Assembly: GCA_013306675.1 (NCBI GenBank)
Contig: JABLUY010000092.1
Span: forward strand, 1-64,000
Direction of reading: 5' to 3'
Length of the DNA: 64,000 bases
DNA from: Thraustochytrium sp. TN22
Lineage: Eukaryota > Sar > Bigyra > Thraustochytrida > Thraustochytriidae
Position numbers and translations under genes: made by a program. Each line of letters starts with the position of its first letter. The stretch's first letter is position 1. This document shows, in pieces, positions 18,229 to 27,494 of this stretch. The notes below the pieces were generated by a model. It did not search any database. It saw only the letters and a program-made list of their open reading frames with translations, and was not told where the DNA came from.

Positions 18229-21200
18229 TTACGCCTCTGGGCCACCTTGAAGCGCCCGTGCATGGGACATGGACCGCCCCACGAACAACAGTGCACCCGC
18301 CTCTTGTGGCGTCGTCGCTGCCTCCGTCCTCCGAAGAGGCTCCAGGCGCGCGCGTCGGGCGCGACGAGTACCTCGACTCCGAGCCGCCTGGAAGTCGTGT
18401 CGGGGCGGAAGAGAGACCGCTGCGGGCTCCAGAGGCACGCTGTGCGTCTGTGGGCCGAGAGAAATCGCCATGGGCTCCACGTGCACGCCGTGAGCCTGGA
18501 CGCCCAAGTTGCCCATGTCCAGCTCGGCGGCAGACGCGCAACGCTTCGGAGTCCTCTCCAGGCTCGAAATGGCAGCCAGATTTTCGTGCAGCGGCCCAGC
18601 ACGAAAGCTCGCCGCTGACTTGGACGAACGCAACACGGGGATCTGCGAGCTCTGCACCTCGATCGCAGCCTCTGACGCCAACGTGTCCTCGCCGCCACTG
18701 ACGGCGCATCCAAATGCTAGGTCCCGCAGCGGGCTCGGCGTGAACGCTGCGGATCGCGACGGCACCCGTGTGTGCCGGGGCGCGACCGTCCTCACCTCAC
18801 GCTGCGCATTGCGCAACGCCTCCTTTTCCCGCCGCAAGATCCGGAGCGCCTCCGCTTGAGTTACGGGCCTGGGCTCCGGCTGCAGCGAGGACGACTTCAA
18901 CGAGGTCGGGCTCGTCATCGTCATCGTCATTGTTGTCGCAAGTGCCGCACCATCCTGGTTCAGGTGCACGAGAGCCCCGTCCTCGAGCCCCGAAGGGCCG
19001 CCGCTGCTGCTGTTGCTGGGCTCGGGCTCCTGGACGCACTCTTGCAGCAAGAGCTCATCCACCTGCGCAAAAAAGCCGGGCAGAACGTCGCTCGAGACGC
19101 TCGAGGCCAACGTGGCCTCCTTCACCGCCACCTCGGTCTGGTTCGTGCCTGCGCCTGCCTCGATGGCGTCGTCCACCCCCACCTCTTCCTCAACGACCGT
19201 CTCATGGAAACCCTGTCGCGAGGTGCGTGCCTGGCGCGGCGCCGCACCTGGCGATGCAGCGTCTCTTGGGGGGGATATGGCCCGCATGAAGGATACGGAG
19301 CTAAGCGAGTCGCTGAGCGAGTCGCCCACGTGCAAACGCTGCGGCTGGGCCCGGGCCGAGGTTGCCGACTCGGTGCTGCGCGCTGACGATGCGGCTGCTA
19401 GGGCTTCGTCCGACACCGGCTTCCATTCGATGTCCTCGTTCACACGCGCCATGCGCAGGTATGGGTCGAGCCGCTCCTTCTCGAACGACATGCCTTCTCT
19501 GTCGGCGAGTGCCTTGACCGAGACGGCGTGGTCCTGCGCCTTCCAGAGCGCACTCGTGAATCGCGGTGCACAAGTCAGCTGCACGGGTCCCATGATGAGG
19601 TCCAGCCCCTGGAGCTCACCAAGACTTGCCTCGGACATTTTCTGAGAGTCTGAGTCGAACGAGTCAGACGAGGTGGGGGAGCTGGACGTGCTGTCCTCTT
19701 GCTCTACTTTTGCCGACTCTTGCTCTTCTTGCACTGGAGCGCTCGCAGGCTGCTCTTCTGCTTCCTTCTCCTCTGCGCCCGTTTCCTCCTGGACGCCCTC
19801 TGCGTCCCCAGGAATCACGACAGCGTCGGCGTCGTCCTTGTCTTCTTCTTCGTGCACCTCGTCGCTCGTCATGACGAAATTGGCGAAGAAGTGGTCGGGC
19901 CGGGCGATCTCCGGAAAGGAGTTGATCCCGGTGGCCTCTTGCCACGCGAGACCATCCTCCTCGTCGCTGTCCGAAGGTGAGGACAGGTGCCGCGGGCTGA
20001 GCTCCGCCACCTTTTGCGCCAGCGAGAGCCGACGGCTCTCCGGAAGCAAGAGCGACATTTTACGCTCGTTGGACTCGGTTGGGAGAGGCTTGCCGTGCTT
20101 GGCAGCATACTCTTGCGCCTCGAGCTCATACTTGCGGCGCTCCGCAAGTTCTTGCTCTCGCGCCTTGCGCTCCTTTTCCATCTCCGTTCGGAGCTTGACC
20201 TCGGCTTCGATCACCTCGCCATGAAAGAGGAGGCTGCGAGAGGCAGAGAAGAACTCATCGATACGCCGGAACGACATGTCGCGATCCACGGTATTCTCGT
20301 TGTCGCGCACAATCAAGACGCTCGATTTGCGGGTGAACTCGCGAGTCGAGAGCGTCTCAGACCTGCGGAGCTCGCGCACAAGCTTCCTGCCCACCGGATG
20401 CGTCTCTGTCAGAGGCTTACTGAGCTGCAAGAGCGGGTCGCTGTCAAGCGTGGGTTGACTGCGACGCTGCGCCTGGATCATGAGCACCTCCTCGCGCGTG
20501 GGCCGCTCGCCAATGTCTTTGGCGGAGATGGCCCGGATCGACGACGTCGTCAGCTCGTCCTGCGACTCCTCCGAGTCCGAGTCCGCGCCCGAGCTCGTCT
20601 CCTGCGCGCTCTCACTCGAGAGAGACGTGCGCCGACCCTTGCGTGTGCCCCCGTTTGCTGTGGCGCTGCCCTCGTCGTTGTCGTCCTCCTCATCGTCGTC
20701 GTGGTCGTGGTCGTCGTCTTCCTCATCCTCGTCGTCCTCGTCGTCGTCCTCGTCGTCGTCCTCCTCGTCCTCCTCCTCGTCGACGTTGTCCTCGTCCTCG
20801 TCCTCGGCGGACACAGGAAGGCTGCTTTGAACGGAGCCCAGACCGGAGGCGTCCGTGCCCCGGGTACCGGGCCGACCATTGGAAGCCTCTTCACCCTCTT
20901 CGCCCTCCACGATCACACTCGCCTTGGCGATGGGTGAGGTTGCCTCCAGAGCGGTTTCCAACGGGCCGCCCGTTGCGACTCCGGTGAAGGCTGTCGTCGC
21001 GGTCTCCTCGCGAGCAGCGGCGGCCTTCTCCTCCTCCTCTTTGTCCCCCTCCTCCTCCTCCTCCCCCTCCTTGGCGGCCGTGGCGGCGGCGGCACGCAAG
21101 GCATCGGGGGACACTGAGCGGGGCCTCTCGCCAGGAATGCTTGCAGTCTTGACGACCTCGTAGTCGAGAAGAAGGTTCTCGCGGAGGCCCTCGGGCGCGA

Positions 21201-24200
21201 CGTAGTCCTCGAGCGGGTTCAGGCGTCGGAAAATCTCCTCCTCGAGCTTCTCGCGCGATGTAAGCCATACTGCGCTCAGGGCCGCCTCAATCTCCTGAAA
21301 GCGGAGCGACTTGGCCGTGTCGCTATCTGCCTGCTCGCGGAGGTCTTGCGCGGCGGTCTTGGCCTCCTGCTGCCGCGACTCGAGCTCGCCGATGCGGCGG
21401 ATGGTTTCGTTGAAGGTCTCGTTGGTTTGCGACTGGAGCCTGGCCTTTTGCGCCTCCTGCGCGCGCAGCTCCGCCAAGAGCTGCTGCATGAGGTCCTGCT
21501 GTTCGGCCAGCTCCTTCTTGAGCGCGCGCGACCGCGGATTCTTGTCCTGGCCGCGGCGCCGCAGCGCGTCCAAGTCGGCCTGAAGCTGGTCGATGCGCTC
21601 TTGGAGGCGCGCATACTTGCTCTGGTTGATGCGCAGCTCCTCCTCGATGGTGGCCAGCTCCGTCTGCGAGCGCTCCCGGCCCTGCTGCAGCTCGTGGGCC
21701 GTCACGCGGCGCGTGCGCCGGCACGAGCGCGCTTGCGAATCTAGCTTGCGCGCCACGGCCTGCGCCTCCGCGACGCGCTGCGCGTAGTCGAGTCGGCGCG
21801 AGTTGACGTGGCTGCAAGCCAGGCCAAGGCGCTCGAGGAAGTCCGTGCGGACCTCGACAGCGAGCTTCCAGGCGGCAGACAACCGGAGTTGCGCGTCCGC
21901 GCCGCCAGCCTCAGTCTGCGTTAGGTCGACCGCTGCTTCGTGCTCACGGTCACCCGGGCTGCCGCCGTAGGTGTCTTGGAAGAGCTCCAGCAGGTGCATG
22001 GGATCGTCGGCCTGCAGCAGAAAGGCCCGCATCGTGGACCCACCGGCGCGCCGGTTGGGTACACCGCTGCGCAGCGCCCACAGGCAGGTGGGCTTGGGGC
22101 CGAGGACCTTTTGGTAGAAGGCTTTGGTGCGCACGATGGAGCTCGAGATGCGTGTCGCGGCGATGGTGGTCTGCGCAAGGGCATCGCCTTGCTGACTGCA
22201 CGGAGCGTCCGCGCCCTCGTCGTCCTCCTCCTCTTCGGACCTACGAAATGCCATGGCTTGGACAGTGCCCGCATGTGGGATGCGCGTGTTCTCAAGGTAC
22301 TGCAGCAGATAGGCGCTCGGTTTGCCAATGCGGGATGCACGCTTTTTCGCTTTGACGCTGAAGGACGCCAGCGCGCTCGGGCCGGCGCGTGCGCGAGCTT
22401 CTTCCTCCGCGCGGGCCTCGGCGAGCTGCTGATGCACGACGCCGCGTGCCAGTATGACCTTGTCACGCTCGAGGCAGGCTTGCGTGGTGCGCGTGCGCGC
22501 CGCGATGGTACGAGTCTGGCCCTCGCGCAGCTCGTCGATGGAGCCGAGGAAGGACGGCGAGCGGCGGTCGAGCATGTGGCCCGGTGTGGTGCGCATTGAC
22601 TTGCCCGAGCTCTGCAGCGAGGCCGCAGAGCACGACGCCGCAATGGCGACGCGCCAAAACGACGCCGAGCTCAGGTGCGCCCAGGAAGCGTGCGTGCGAA
22701 TGTGCCGGTAGGACATGAGCTCAAAGGGGGTGAACTCGACCGCCTCGAGCCGCGCCCCGTGCGCTTTGAGAAAGGCGCGCGTCCGCGGGTCGGTGGCCAG
22801 GTCGACCGGCAGCTTGCCGTCGTCGTCGTGCGCAAAAACCGAGGCGCCGGCCTGCACGAGGAGGACGACGATCTGAAACCAGGCGTCGCCGAGGTGGCGC
22901 GCTGCCAGGTGCAGGCTGGTGGCGCCAGTCGCGTTGCGCGTGTCGACGGCGAAGTCCGCGAAGGCATCCATGGCGGCGCGTAAATCAGCGGCCTCGTGGT
23001 CTTCTGCAGGCCGTGAGGCGCCCTTCTCTAGCACGTTGGAGAGGACGTCATGTGCCGAGAGCTCGGTGGAGAGGTCCTTCATGGTCGCCTTGCGCAGCTG
23101 CTTGAACATGCGCAACTTGTGCTTCTCAATAGAGTGCAGCTTCTCATACTGCGCCGGGCCCTCAAGCTTGGCCAAGGCCGTCCGCACGAGCTCAACATTG
23201 CCCAGGTCCGCTGCCTCGTGCAAGGGCGTCTCGGCACGGTGCGCATTGGGCGGCTCGCGGGAGCGAGTGAGCCAGCGATGCAGCGTGGCGAGGTCGGCCT
23301 CATCCTCGAGGGACCAAGCCGAGGCGAGCTGTGAGCCGGCGTGCAGGCAATAGCGCAGGTCGCCGGCCGACTGAAAGGCGTGCTCGTAGCGCGGGTCGAC
23401 AACGTCGAGGACTTGGGCGGCCGCCGCCTTGGGCTTGGTGCGATTGCGCGTCAGCGAGGCGACCCAGGTCGCGAAGCAACGGCGCTGCACGCGACGCGCC
23501 TCGGAGCGCAGGTACACGAAGCGAGCGAATTTCCAGCGGCGACGGCCCTCGCAGACGCGGCGCCAGGCCCACCAGGCGCGCACTAGATAGACATGCGCGG
23601 CATCGCGCTGCCACATGAAGACGGCGTGCAGCGCAATCTGCACGTTGCGTGTGCTGCCGGGTGCCAGCAGACGGTCGCTGTGGCAGATGCGCACGGCCTC
23701 GAGGTCGTCAAAGCGGCGCTTCCACAGGCGCAAGACCTTGCGTTTCGCGTCGGACCGCATATTGAGCGAGAGGTAGCGCTTGACCACGCGTAGGCGTGCC
23801 TTTCGGCGCGCGTAGTCGAACCACGCCATGAGAACGCGCCGCGCTTGGCGCAGCTGACCGCCGCGGGCACGAGCGTGCTCAAACCAATGCTTGAGCACGT
23901 AGTACTGCCGCGACTGCTCGTATTGCTGCTTGGCAAGCGCTTCGTTGCGGCGTTTGCGCACACGGCGCCAGCGGTAGGAGCGCATCTTGCGGAAGAACCG
24001 CAGGAGCAGCATGTGCGGCGCGCGCCGCGCGGCCTCGGCCTTGAGGAGCTGCATGCGCGCGTACCGCTGGAGCCACTCGTCCCAGAGCGCCAGCTCCGTA
24101 GCGAAGACGGGCGTCGGCTCCTGCCGCCGTCGACAGCCCCGAAAGGCTGCCCAACGCCGCCACATCTCATAAGTGATCTGTAGCCTCTCCCCGGTCCATA

Positions 24201-25209
24201 GCTTGCGGCAGCGCTGCGTCGGCTCCAGGCGCGACATGCGAAGCAGGTGCATGCTGGCGAGAATGCGCCGTCGCGCGACGAGCCGCAGGTACAGGAGCCA
24301 GCCGTCCAGAGCCTTGCGCTTCTGCGACATTTCTGCCATTTGACGCACGCGCCGCCACGCCTTGCGTTGCTCCACCCTGGCGCGGGCCTCCTCTCGCTTC
24401 TTCGGCTCGAGCAGCATCCACGTCGGCAGTTCTTCCTCCTCCTCCTCCTCCTCCTCCTCCTCCTCCCCCTCGGGCTCACCCTCCTCGAGCCCCTCCTCGG
24501 ACGTCTGCGTCTCCACGCGGCTGTCTTGGTCTCGCTCCACGCTCTCGTCGGGCGCCGACGTGCGTCGACGGCGCTGACCGGCGCGCGCCATGCCATGGCG
24601 CTCCATGCGCACGAGCAACTTGCTCATGAGTACGTCGTTCTTGCCCATGGTCATGGCCATGATGAGCTTGCGCGACTCCGCGGCCTCGACCTTGGCCGCG
24701 CGCCACCGGTACAGGAAGCGCCTGCGCACGAAGCTGCGCAGCAGGCGCTCGGCCTTCACGAAGAAGATCCACCCCTCGAAGAAGCGCCTGCGCACGCCGC
24801 AACGCCGCACGCGCACGCGCATGAACCGACCGCGCTGCGCCTTCATGCGCCACCACGCCTGCAGGCGGCGCGCCGCGTCCTCAGCGCGCCGCTGGAACTT
24901 GAACTCCAGCACGAAGCGCTCCATCTCGACCGCCCCGAACCTGTCCGGCACGCTCCCGCGCCCGCGCTGTCGCGCGTATTCCAGCACGTGCTGCGCATGT
25001 TTGGCCGCGAGCTCGCCCACGAGCGTCGCGCTGCCTGTGGCCTTGGCCGCTCCGCCACCGCCCACGTCCTCCTCGACGCGCGCATCGCGCAGCAGCTGCG
25101 CGCCGTCCTCGGCCTTGCCGCGCCGCGCGAGGCTCGCCTCCAGCAGCTCCACGCGCGCCTCGGCGAAGGCCAGCGCGCTGCGCAGGTCCGCGACCTCGGC
25201 GGCCTCCAT
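18229..25209 (-). CDS. Giant Trp-rich helical-repeat, ankyrin and coiled-coil protein
   Basis: 2,326 residues in one exon from the Met at 25207-25209 (38 residues of Arg/Ser-rich in-frame sequence lie upstream). Regions in order: a short coiled coil (1-40); about 113-590, long basic helices with regularly spaced W/F (LQAWWRMK, FFEGWIFF, FLYRWRA, LDGWLLYLR, VLMAWFDYARRK, VLRLWKRRF, VRAWWAWRR), which resemble Sfi1/centrin-binding or IQ-like repeats, interrupted by a pure Glu run near 250; ankyrin repeats at about 656-680 (AETPLHEAADLGNVELV) and 760-825; a long coiled coil at about 1135-1310; an extreme Asp/Glu tract near 1460-1520; and a Ser-rich disordered tail. No catalytic domain is seen. 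By analogy a centrosome/basal-body or cytoskeletal scaffold is plausible, but no orthologue is recognised. The single frame over 7 kb and a codon bias like its neighbours argue it is real. Confidence 0.8.
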   Translation of the reverse strand: MEAAEVADLRSALAFAEARVELLEASLARRGKAEDGAQLLRDARVEEDVGGGGAAKATGSATLVGELAAKHAQHVLEYARQRGRGSVPDRFGAVEMERFVLEFKFQRRAEDAARRLQAWWRMKAQRGRFMRVRVRRCGVRRRFFEGWIFFVKAERLLRSFVRRRFLYRWRAAKVEAAESRKLIMAMTMGKNDVLMSKLLVRMERHGMARAGQRRRRTSAPDESVERDQDSRVETQTSEEGLEEGEPEGEEEEEEEEEEEELPTWMLLEPKKREEARARVEQRKAWRRVRQMAEMSQKRKALDGWLLYLRLVARRRILASMHLLRMSRLEPTQRCRKLWTGERLQITYEMWRRWAAFRGCRRRQEPTPVFATELALWDEWLQRYARMQLLKAEAARRAPHMLLLRFFRKMRSYRWRRVRKRRNEALAKQQYEQSRQYYVLKHWFEHARARGGQLRQARRVLMAWFDYARRKARLRVVKRYLSLNMRSDAKRKVLRLWKRRFDDLEAVRICHSDRLLAPGSTRNVQIALHAVFMWQRDAAHVYLVRAWWAWRRVCEGRRRWKFARFVYLRSEARRVQRRCFATWVASLTRNRTKPKAAAAQVLDVVDPRYEHAFQSAGDLRYCLHAGSQLASAWSLEDEADLATLHRWLTRSREPPNAHRAETPLHEAADLGNVELVRTALAKLEGPAQYEKLHSIEKHKLRMFKQLRKATMKDLSTELSAHDVLSNVLEKGASRPAEDHEAADLRAAMDAFADFAVDTRNATGATSLHLAARHLGDAWFQIVVLLVQAGASVFAHDDDGKLPVDLATDPRTRAFLKAHGARLEAVEFTPFELMSYRHIRTHASWAHLSSASFWRVAIAASCSAASLQSSGKSMRTTPGHMLDRRSPSFLGSIDELREGQTRTIAARTRTTQACLERDKVILARGVVHQQLAEARAEEEARARAGPSALASFSVKAKKRASRIGKPSAYLLQYLENTRIPHAGTVQAMAFRRSEEEEDDEGADAPCSQQGDALAQTTIAATRISSSIVRTKAFYQKVLGPKPTCLWALRSGVPNRRAGGSTMRAFLLQADDPMHLLELFQDTYGGSPGDREHEAAVDLTQTEAGGADAQLRLSAAWKLAVEVRTDFLERLGLACSHVNSRRLDYAQRVAEAQAVARKLDSQARSCRRTRRVTAHELQQGRERSQTELATIEEELRINQSKYARLQERIDQLQADLDALRRRGQDKNPRSRALKKELAEQQDLMQQLLAELRAQEAQKARLQSQTNETFNETIRRIGELESRQQEAKTAAQDLREQADSDTAKSLRFQEIEAALSAVWLTSREKLEEEIFRRLNPLEDYVAPEGLRENLLLDYEVVKTASIPGERPRSVSPDALRAAAATAAKEGEEEEEGDKEEEEKAAAAREETATTAFTGVATGGPLETALEATSPIAKASVIVEGEEGEEASNGRPGTRGTDASGLGSVQSSLPVSAEDEDEDNVDEEEDEEDDDEDDDEDDEDEEDDDHDHDDDEEDDNDEGSATANGGTRKGRRTSLSSESAQETSSGADSDSEESQDELTTSSIRAISAKDIGERPTREEVLMIQAQRRSQPTLDSDPLLQLSKPLTETHPVGRKLVRELRRSETLSTREFTRKSSVLIVRDNENTVDRDMSFRRIDEFFSASRSLLFHGEVIEAEVKLRTEMEKERKAREQELAERRKYELEAQEYAAKHGKPLPTESNERKMSLLLPESRRLSLAQKVAELSPRHLSSPSDSDEEDGLAWQEATGINSFPEIARPDHFFANFVMTSDEVHEEEDKDDADAVVIPGDAEGVQEETGAEEKEAEEQPASAPVQEEQESAKVEQEDSTSSSPTSSDSFDSDSQKMSEASLGELQGLDLIMGPVQLTCAPRFTSALWKAQDHAVSVKALADREGMSFEKERLDPYLRMARVNEDIEWKPVSDEALAAASSARSTESATSARAQPQRLHVGDSLSDSLSSVSFMRAISPPRDAASPGAAPRQARTSRQGFHETVVEEEVGVDDAIEAGAGTNQTEVAVKEATLASSVSSDVLPGFFAQVDELLLQECVQEPEPSNSSSGGPSGLEDGALVHLNQDGAALATTMTMTMTSPTSLKSSSLQPEPRPVTQAEALRILRREKEALRNAQREVRTVAPRHTRVPSRSAAFTPSPLRDLAFGCAVSGGEDTLASEAAIEVQSSQIPVLRSSKSAASFRAGPLHENLAAISSLERTPKRCASAAELDMGNLGVQAHGVHVEPMAISLGPQTHSVPLEPAAVSLPPRHDFQAARSRGTRRARRARLEPLRRTEAATTPQEAGALLFVGRSMSHARALQGGPEA

Positions 25210-25587
25210 GGCCGCGCGCGGCGCGAGGCTGCTTGTCTGCCAGCGCGCGATCGACCGCGTGCTCGATCTCTCCACAGCCTTGCAGATCACATGCGTGCGC
25301 GCGCGCGCGCGTGCTCTAACAATCATAAAAAGCGAACCAGGGGTGTGTACCGCCTCTATGTCACTCGGTGACAGTCACGGTGACACTCTTGTTAACTATC
25401 AGTGCCGTTGGCTACGTGGCGGCGGCGGAGCCTCTGGCGCGTGCACGCAATACTGCTCTATCGAAGCAAGGTTGAGCAATGCCGAGCCATGGGCCAAGTA
25501 CCAGTGAACGCTTTGTTTTGCTGCTTTTTTTTCAACTTTGCTTTGCTTTGCGTTTTGCGTTGTTTTGCTTTGCGTGTGCCCTCTTCT
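25210..25587. other. Spacer between the giant gene and the HORMA gene
   Basis: 378 bp holding the promoter of the giant gene and the 3' end of the HORMA gene. It includes a (GC)n/(GCGT) run at about 25291-25313 and two adjacent GTCAC dyads at 25360-25384. A locally T-rich stretch at 25510-25575 probably belongs to the HORMA 3' UTR. Confidence 0.55.
25360..25384. promoter_or_regulatory. Paired GTCAC/GTGAC dyads
   Basis: GTCAC-TCG-GTGAC (25360-25372) is followed after one base by GTCAC-G-GTGAC (25374-25384). It sits about 150 bp upstream of the giant gene's start codon. Dyad symmetry of this kind is typical of dimeric transcription-factor sites; the function is inferred. Confidence 0.35.
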
Positions 25588-27233
25588 TCAGCGGCGGCGG
25601 CGCTTCGGGGTCGCATTGGGCGTGTGGCACTGGAGCGGGCGCTTGGACTTGGAGAGCTTCGGCACGTTCTCGCGGTCACTCGTGAAGCTGTCCTGTGACC
25701 ACGCAGCCGGCGCCTTGGCGACGTCGTGGCGCTCCGCAAGCGGCGGCCGCCGCGCCTGCTCCGCGCGCTCGGCAGCATACCGGTCCAACAGCTCGCGCTG
25801 TAGCGTGGCGCTCAGCGCTGCGCTCAGGCCTGACCGCCTCAGCGCCTCCTCGGGCGACACTGAGGCACCGGCGGCGTCCAGGGATCGGCGCAGCGTCGCG
25901 TACAGGCTCTCCTTGGCGCGGGACCAGTCCGCCATGGCTGATGCCTCCTGCTGGTCGGCCGCAAGGGGCGCCTCGTCGATCTTGGTTTTCTTGGAGAACA
26001 TCTTGGCGAGGCGCGCGTCTTCGGCGTTCTCGCTGCCATCTTGGTCGCCAGCGCCCTTGTCCTGATTGATCTCCTCTTCGTCGGTGTCGTCGTCAAAGCA
26101 CGTACGAACCTTGACCTCCAGCGCATGGTAGCCCGTATCGGTGGAGCCCTGGCGAACTGAAGTAGCCGGTGACTTGAACTACGCAGTAAGAGAGAGAGAG
26201 AGAGAGAGAGAACGCATGTGATGTGAGTCCGTCTAGGATGACCTCACGCTGGGTTGTCACAAAGTTGTTTGCGAAACGTACGACGGGAACGGCGCCGCTC
26301 GAGGCATTCTCGAAAAGCGGCGGCTCATAGTCGCGGGGCGTGTGGTCGTGGTACGTGAGGTAAAAGGTCACCCACCTGTTGCCGGCCACGTCCTGTAAAA
26401 GCGCAAGGGAGCAAGCGCGCGAGCAAGCGCGCGAGCGCGTGAGCCTCGGCAAGGGCTATGGCGCCGGCCTGATTCTCAGGAAAGAAACGTACCGGCAACT
26501 GAGCCATGGTGCTCGTGAGCGTCTTGATGAGCGCCCGCGTCTGCTGGGAAACCTGGTCGCGCGAGATGCGCTCGGCGGAGCTGGCTGCCGCCGCCGCCGC
26601 CGACGAGGTCCGCTTCATGGCCTCTGCGATCGGCGAGCCGTCCTCCTCGGCGATGATGCGCGCCTTGGCGTAGTCGATGCGAAAGGCGTACGACTCGATG
26701 ATGTTGGCTTTGGCGTCCGGGCCGTCCCTTGCGAGCTCCGGGTCGGCGTCATGGATGTTGAGCATGATGCGATCCACGTAGCCTTTTTGAAAAGAGTCGA
26801 AGACGCCCTTCTCCAGGTAGTCCATGAAGGCGCGCGCGCCGCCGTCCTTCGTGGCCGGGCTCAGGATCTTCAAGTCGATGCCGCACTGTTGCGTGTCGCG
26901 CGCGGCGGCGACCGTTAGTCTCCCCTCCGAGCCCATTTTCAAACTGGCGACCGCGCTTACGCACGTATTCGCGGTCCTTGAAGTCCTCCAGCGGGAAGAT
27001 GCCGCGCTGGAAGGCCACCGCGGACGCCATGATGCGAATGCTGTTCCTGCGCGCCCGGCCGCCCGTCAGCTCTCCTCCCTCTCTCCCTCGCGTCCGGCTT
27101 CCCCATGGACGATTTTCAAAAAATCACCAGCGGCCCTTCTTCTTGCATGCACGCACTTGACGGCGGCCGTGCTGGTCTTGAGCGATGCGATCGTCTGCTG
27201 TCGCGTCTTGCTCTGCGCGCGCTGCGCCTGCAT
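25588..27233 (-). CDS. HOP1: HORMA-domain meiotic protein (HOP1/HORMAD-like), five exons
   Basis: Exons on the minus strand: 27233-27157, 27046-26965, 26885-26493, 26392-26248 and 26156-25588, about 421 residues. The four introns are 110, 79, 100 and 91 bp, all GT-AG and phase-consistent. The joined N-terminal ~240 residues show the HORMA order: RGIFPLEDFKDREY; then DLKILSPAT; a segment DYLEKGVFDSFQKGYVDRI; YAFRIDYAK; and LTYHDHTPRDYEPPLF, which is near-diagnostic for HOP1/HORMAD proteins. A short acidic region (CFDDDTDEEE) follows, and the C-terminus ends in a basic PKRRRR, a possible nuclear signal. HOP1 proteins build the meiotic chromosome axis and control recombination, so the gene implies a sexual cycle. 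An upstream in-frame Met at 27323 would add 30 residues. The junction of exons 4/5 is the least certain: the last intron holds a (CT)n tract and several possible acceptors. Confidence 0.82.
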
Positions 27234-27494
27234 GGCGGCGGGCGAGCGCGGGTCGAGGAGCGCGCGGCGGCGTGCAGAGTCCTCCTGCGCTTCGTCGCTT
27301 CTTCGATGCGGGTTTGCTCGCAATGCAGCGCCTCAAAGAGAAACAGGGGGAGGTCACTCCCGCCGACGTTAGGCACGCGCGACCCGCGGACCCCGGGCGC
27401 AGGCGCCGGCCACTGGTCCCGCCTCGATGCGAGCGAGCAAGTCGACGCAAAACTAGAGAAGCAGGCGCGGGGCGCAGATCCCAAGCCCGGCCGC
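27234..27494. promoter_or_regulatory. Bidirectional HORMA/GT4 promoter region
   Basis: 261 bp separate the two start codons (170 bp if HORMA starts at 27323). No repeat array. Both genes must share this short control region. Confidence 0.5.

Noticed and set aside
26093-26247. Read-through of HORMA exon 4 into a Ser-Leu run
   Set aside because: The Ser-Leu residues are the translated (CT)n tract of an intron with good splice signals at both ends.
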